From: CAYRVX01 sp964642165
GTDB taxonomy: Bacteria > Planctomycetota > Phycisphaerae > SM23-33
Direction of reading: 5' to 3'
NCBI GenBank assembly: GCA_964642165.1
Contig: CAZXOC010000342.1
Span: 1 to 7,196, forward strand
Length of the DNA stretch: 7,196 nt
Shown here: positions 4,803 to 7,196 of the stretch, piece by piece
Numbering within the stretch: position 1 is the first letter of the stretch
Layout of the letters: each line of letters starts with the position of its first letter
Program-made: the position numbers and the translations under genes
Notes under the pieces: generated by a model
Database searches by the model: none
What the model saw: only the letters and a program-made list of their open reading frames with translations
Told to the model about the DNA's origin: nothing

Positions 4803-7169
4803 CTACCGGTCGGACGCCCGCGCCGCGGCGGCGCGCTTCTGGAGCATGGCGCGCTGGCGCTTCCGCTCGGCGGCTTGGCGGGCGCGGCGGACGGCGAGCA
4901 TTTCGTCGTCGGTGACGTGCTTCGTGAGGGCCTCGATGGTGTCGCCGAGGTTGCGGCGGGCCGCGAGGAGCACCTGCGGCTGCCAGGTCCACTCGGTGAA
5001 GTTCATCGGGCAGACGGCGTCGGGCACGGTGAGCACCTCGCGGGCGCGGGCGAGCAGCGGCGCGGCCTTGGGGCGCAGCGCGGCGTCGGTCCTCATCTTC
5101 GTCTCCAGCGCGTCGGCGTAGTCGCGGAGGACGTAGTGGCTTTCCCAGTCCTCGATGCCGTCGCGGATGTTCTCGAAACGCACGCTGCTGAAGGGCCCGT
5201 CCGGGCCCGGGTAGAAGAGCATGCCGTCCCCGTTGGTCTCGCCCCAGCCGCGAGGGTAGAAGGCCTTGGCGGGCCAGCGGCGTCGCTGCTTGTCCGGCAG
5301 GTTGTGGCTCCAGATGTTGTAGCAGTAGTACTCGAAGCCCGTCACGCCGAACTTCCAGGTCATCCAGAACAGCACGCGGGAGGCGATCAGCGGGTCTTCC
5401 ATCTGCACGTTTGGGCAGGGCAGCATCGGCCCGGCCGCGACGTACCAGAAGAAGCTCTCGCCCTTGGCCTGCGACGCGCCGATCAGCGGGCGCATCTCAT
5501 CGGCGGGGAGGCTGTAGACCCGGTTCGTACGCCGGTCGATCTGCGGGTCGTAGATGTCGATAACGCCGTCCAGCTCCCTGCGGGGGAACGAGCCGCCGAT
5601 CATTATCATCAGCTCGGGGCAGGCGCGGCGGATGCGGTCGCTGCGGCGGCGCATCTCGGCCCAGTCCTTCGTCTCGTCGCCGATGTAGACCAGCGCGTGG
5701 TCGATCAGGCCGAGCTTCCTCACCGCGTCGTAGCGCTTCCGCAACTCCTCGATGCTGTCCTTGCTCGTGAAGTTGCCCGACAGGTAGATCGTGTTGCCCC
5801 CGCGCTCGAAGCAGTAGGGGATGTCGCCCAGGTCCGGCGAGAGCTTGTTGATGTACTGCTCGGTGGGGTTGAAGCGGTGATCGAGCAGGAAGTCGACGTA
5901 CCGGCGCTTCAGCTCGGGCGTGAGCTTCTCGTACGAGCGGCGGATGTAGCCCCAGCACGTCTGCCCCATCGTGCGGAAGTTCCACTTCGCCGGGACCTGG
6001 TAGTCCCACACGCGGACGGTGAGCTTCAGCTCGCGCGGCGGTGCGTTGCCCGGCCGGACGGTGACCGTCCCCCGATACACGCCCGCCTTCGTGCCGGGGC
6101 GCGTGCGGACGGTGAACCAGAATGGCGTGGAGACGTGCGGCGGCAGGTCGATCGGCCGGGCCGTCGTCAGCGGGTCGGGCACGTCGAAGTTGTGCCCGTG
6201 GAAGTACCAGTCCTTGACCTTGTTGTTGGGGTGCAGGCCAAAGACGTCCTGGAGGTGGTAGCGGATGTCCGCCTTGGGGATCGTCGCGCCGGCGGGGCCG
6301 GCCAGGTCGGTCCACTGGAACGTCACGCCCTTCAGCGCCCCGGCCAGCGGATGCACGAGCACCTGGAAGCCCTCGAACTCGTTGCGGGCCGCGTGCATCT
6401 CGTAGTGCTCGTCGAACGGCCCGAAGAAGCGGTACCGCGTGCTTCGGTCGCAGAACTTCCGCAGCGTGTGCGTCATGCCGACGAGATAGCCCTTGGCCAG
6501 CGGCTGGAAGTCCAGCACGAGCCGCGGCCGCCTGGCCTTCTCGCGGGCGGCCGCACCGGGCACGTCGATCTCGGTGCGGTCGATCTCGCGGTTGAAGCGC
6601 CGATCGCCGAGGGGAAGCGCGGTCAGCACGACGCCGCGATTGGCCTTCGGGTCGCGCAGCCACTTGCGCGCGAGCGGCGTGACGTTGAGGTCGATCCACT
6701 TGCCGCCGGGGGGCACGGTCAGGAAGCGGTAGCGGTGGGGGAAGTACTTGCCGTCGTATTCCCAGATGGCATGGGAGTCGACGACGCCGGGCGGGCGGCC
6801 GTTGTCGTAGTCGGTCGTCTGGTCGACCAGCCCGCCGGGCCAGGCGCGGAGCACCTCGCGGCCGGCGATCTCGCAGATCATTCGCGGCCGGCGGATCTCC
6901 GGGACGAACACCTCCAGGCGCGCCCGGGCGAGGTGTCTGTTGCGCAGCTCCTCCGGCAGGCGGAAGCGGATGCGGAGGTAGTTGCGGGTCCCGCGGAGGG
7001 CCAGCGTGCCGGCCGGTGCGGACTGACCCTTGCCGTCGCGCGAGATCGTCTCGGTGAGGCAGCCGTCGTAGCCGCCGGCGCCCTGCTGGAGGGTGACCGT
7101 TCCGGCGGGCAGGCCGGCGGCGAGGAACAGCACGGCGATCGCGGCAAGCTCGAGCCCTCGACGCCCCAT
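4803..7169 (-). CDS. Secreted GH123-like / DUF4091 glycoside hydrolase with N-terminal DNRLRE/CBM96-like domain
   Basis: This is a 788-residue exported protein predicted to act on a carbohydrate. Residues 1-22 form a Sec-type signal (GRR, then a hydrophobic run to about 20). Residues ~24-220 look like a DNRLRE/CBM96-type beta-sandwich, with RNYLRIRFRLP near 62-72, ARLEVFVP near 83-90 and WIDLNVTPLARKWLRDP at 158-174. Residues ~225-390 resemble the beta-sandwich preceding GH123-type barrels (ARNEFEGFQVLVHP at 261-274). The barrel spans about 395-640. It contains VYIGDE with the adjacent pair D498-E499, the arrangement used by GH123 beta-N-acetylgalactosaminidases for substrate-assisted catalysis. 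A DUF4091-type C-terminal block follows (GDGMLFYPG at 647-655, VRFENIRDGIEDWE at 663-676), then an Arg/Ala-rich, probably helical tail (about 755-788). The ATG at 7169 is supported by AGGAG 7 nt upstream and by the signal peptide. The exact sugar specificity is unproven, since many DUF4091 proteins have no characterised activity. The truncated sulfatase follows after 83 nt, fitting degradation of a sulfated glycan. Confidence 0.88.
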   Translation of the reverse strand: MGRRGLELAAIAVLFLAAGLPAGTVTLQQGAGGYDGCLTETISRDGKGQSAPAGTLALRGTRNYLRIRFRLPEELRNRHLARARLEVFVPEIRRPRMICEIAGREVLRAWPGGLVDQTTDYDNGRPPGVVDSHAIWEYDGKYFPHRYRFLTVPPGGKWIDLNVTPLARKWLRDPKANRGVVLTALPLGDRRFNREIDRTEIDVPGAAAREKARRPRLVLDFQPLAKGYLVGMTHTLRKFCDRSTRYRFFGPFDEHYEMHAARNEFEGFQVLVHPLAGALKGVTFQWTDLAGPAGATIPKADIRYHLQDVFGLHPNNKVKDWYFHGHNFDVPDPLTTARPIDLPPHVSTPFWFTVRTRPGTKAGVYRGTVTVRPGNAPPRELKLTVRVWDYQVPAKWNFRTMGQTCWGYIRRSYEKLTPELKRRYVDFLLDHRFNPTEQYINKLSPDLGDIPYCFERGGNTIYLSGNFTSKDSIEELRKRYDAVRKLGLIDHALVYIGDETKDWAEMRRRSDRIRRACPELMIMIGGSFPRRELDGVIDIYDPQIDRRTNRVYSLPADEMRPLIGASQAKGESFFWYVAAGPMLPCPNVQMEDPLIASRVLFWMTWKFGVTGFEYYCYNIWSHNLPDKQRRRWPAKAFYPRGWGETNGDGMLFYPGPDGPFSSVRFENIRDGIEDWESHYVLRDYADALETKMRTDAALRPKAAPLLARAREVLTVPDAVCPMNFTEWTWQPQVLLAARRNLGDTIEALTKHVTDDEMLAVRRARQAAERKRQRAMLQKRAAAARASDR

Positions 7170-7176
7170 GCTCGTT

Positions 7177-7181
7177 CTCCT
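7177..7181 (-). promoter_or_regulatory. Ribosome binding site of the GH123-like gene
   Basis: AGGAG on the minus strand lies 7 nt before ATG 7169. Only 27 nt of upstream sequence are in the window, so the promoter cannot be assessed. Confidence 0.55.
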
Positions 7182-7196
7182 GCTGACCGGCGGCGC

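Noticed and set aside
5497..6699. 400-codon minus-strand open frame inside the GH123-like gene
   Set aside because: It is an alternate-frame shadow, rich in Arg/Pro/Ala, lying within a gene that has clear domain motifs.

Overview
The window is uniformly GC-rich, with strong G/C preference at third codon positions. Its gene content is an exported Tat-type sulfatase, a sodium:solute symporter, a uroporphyrinogen-decarboxylase-fold (URO-D) protein and a GH123/DUF4091-type secreted hydrolase. This combination is typical of Planctomycetota and related glycan-degrading lineages (Lentisphaerota, Hydrogenedentota, Armatimonadota). The assignment is inferred from gene families; no rRNA or other phylogenetic marker is present.

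Layout. On the left, minus strand, a well-formed 498-residue S1-type sulfatase (92-1588) is followed after 7 nt by the possible start of another gene that runs off the window (1-84). A divergent intergenic region (1589-1814) separates the sulfatase from a plus-strand pair. That pair is an SSS-family transporter (1815-3317, GTG start) and, 17 nt later, a URO-D-superfamily protein (3335-4417, GTG start); the two are very probably one operon. From the right edge, a minus-strand gene (4803-7169) encodes a secreted 788-residue GH123-like/DUF4091 protein with an N-terminal DNRLRE/CBM96-like module. It is followed by the first ~94 codons of a second, different sulfatase (4438-4719). This remnant stops abruptly about 20 bp from the end of the convergent URO-D gene and appears to be a 3'-truncated pseudogene.

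Working together (inference): the exported sulfatase and the GH123-like hydrolase would remove sulfate and cut glycosidic bonds in a sulfated polysaccharide outside the cytoplasm. The SSS transporter would import a released small molecule with Na+. The URO-D-fold protein carries an H-x-C pair like that of cobamide-dependent methyltransferases and could act on the imported compound, for example on a methyl group, but no corrinoid protein is visible here. I see no defence system, mobile element, CRISPR array or RNA gene. The most unusual items are the abrupt sulfatase remnant, which looks like a rearrangement scar, and the non-HemE URO-D protein paired with a transporter.
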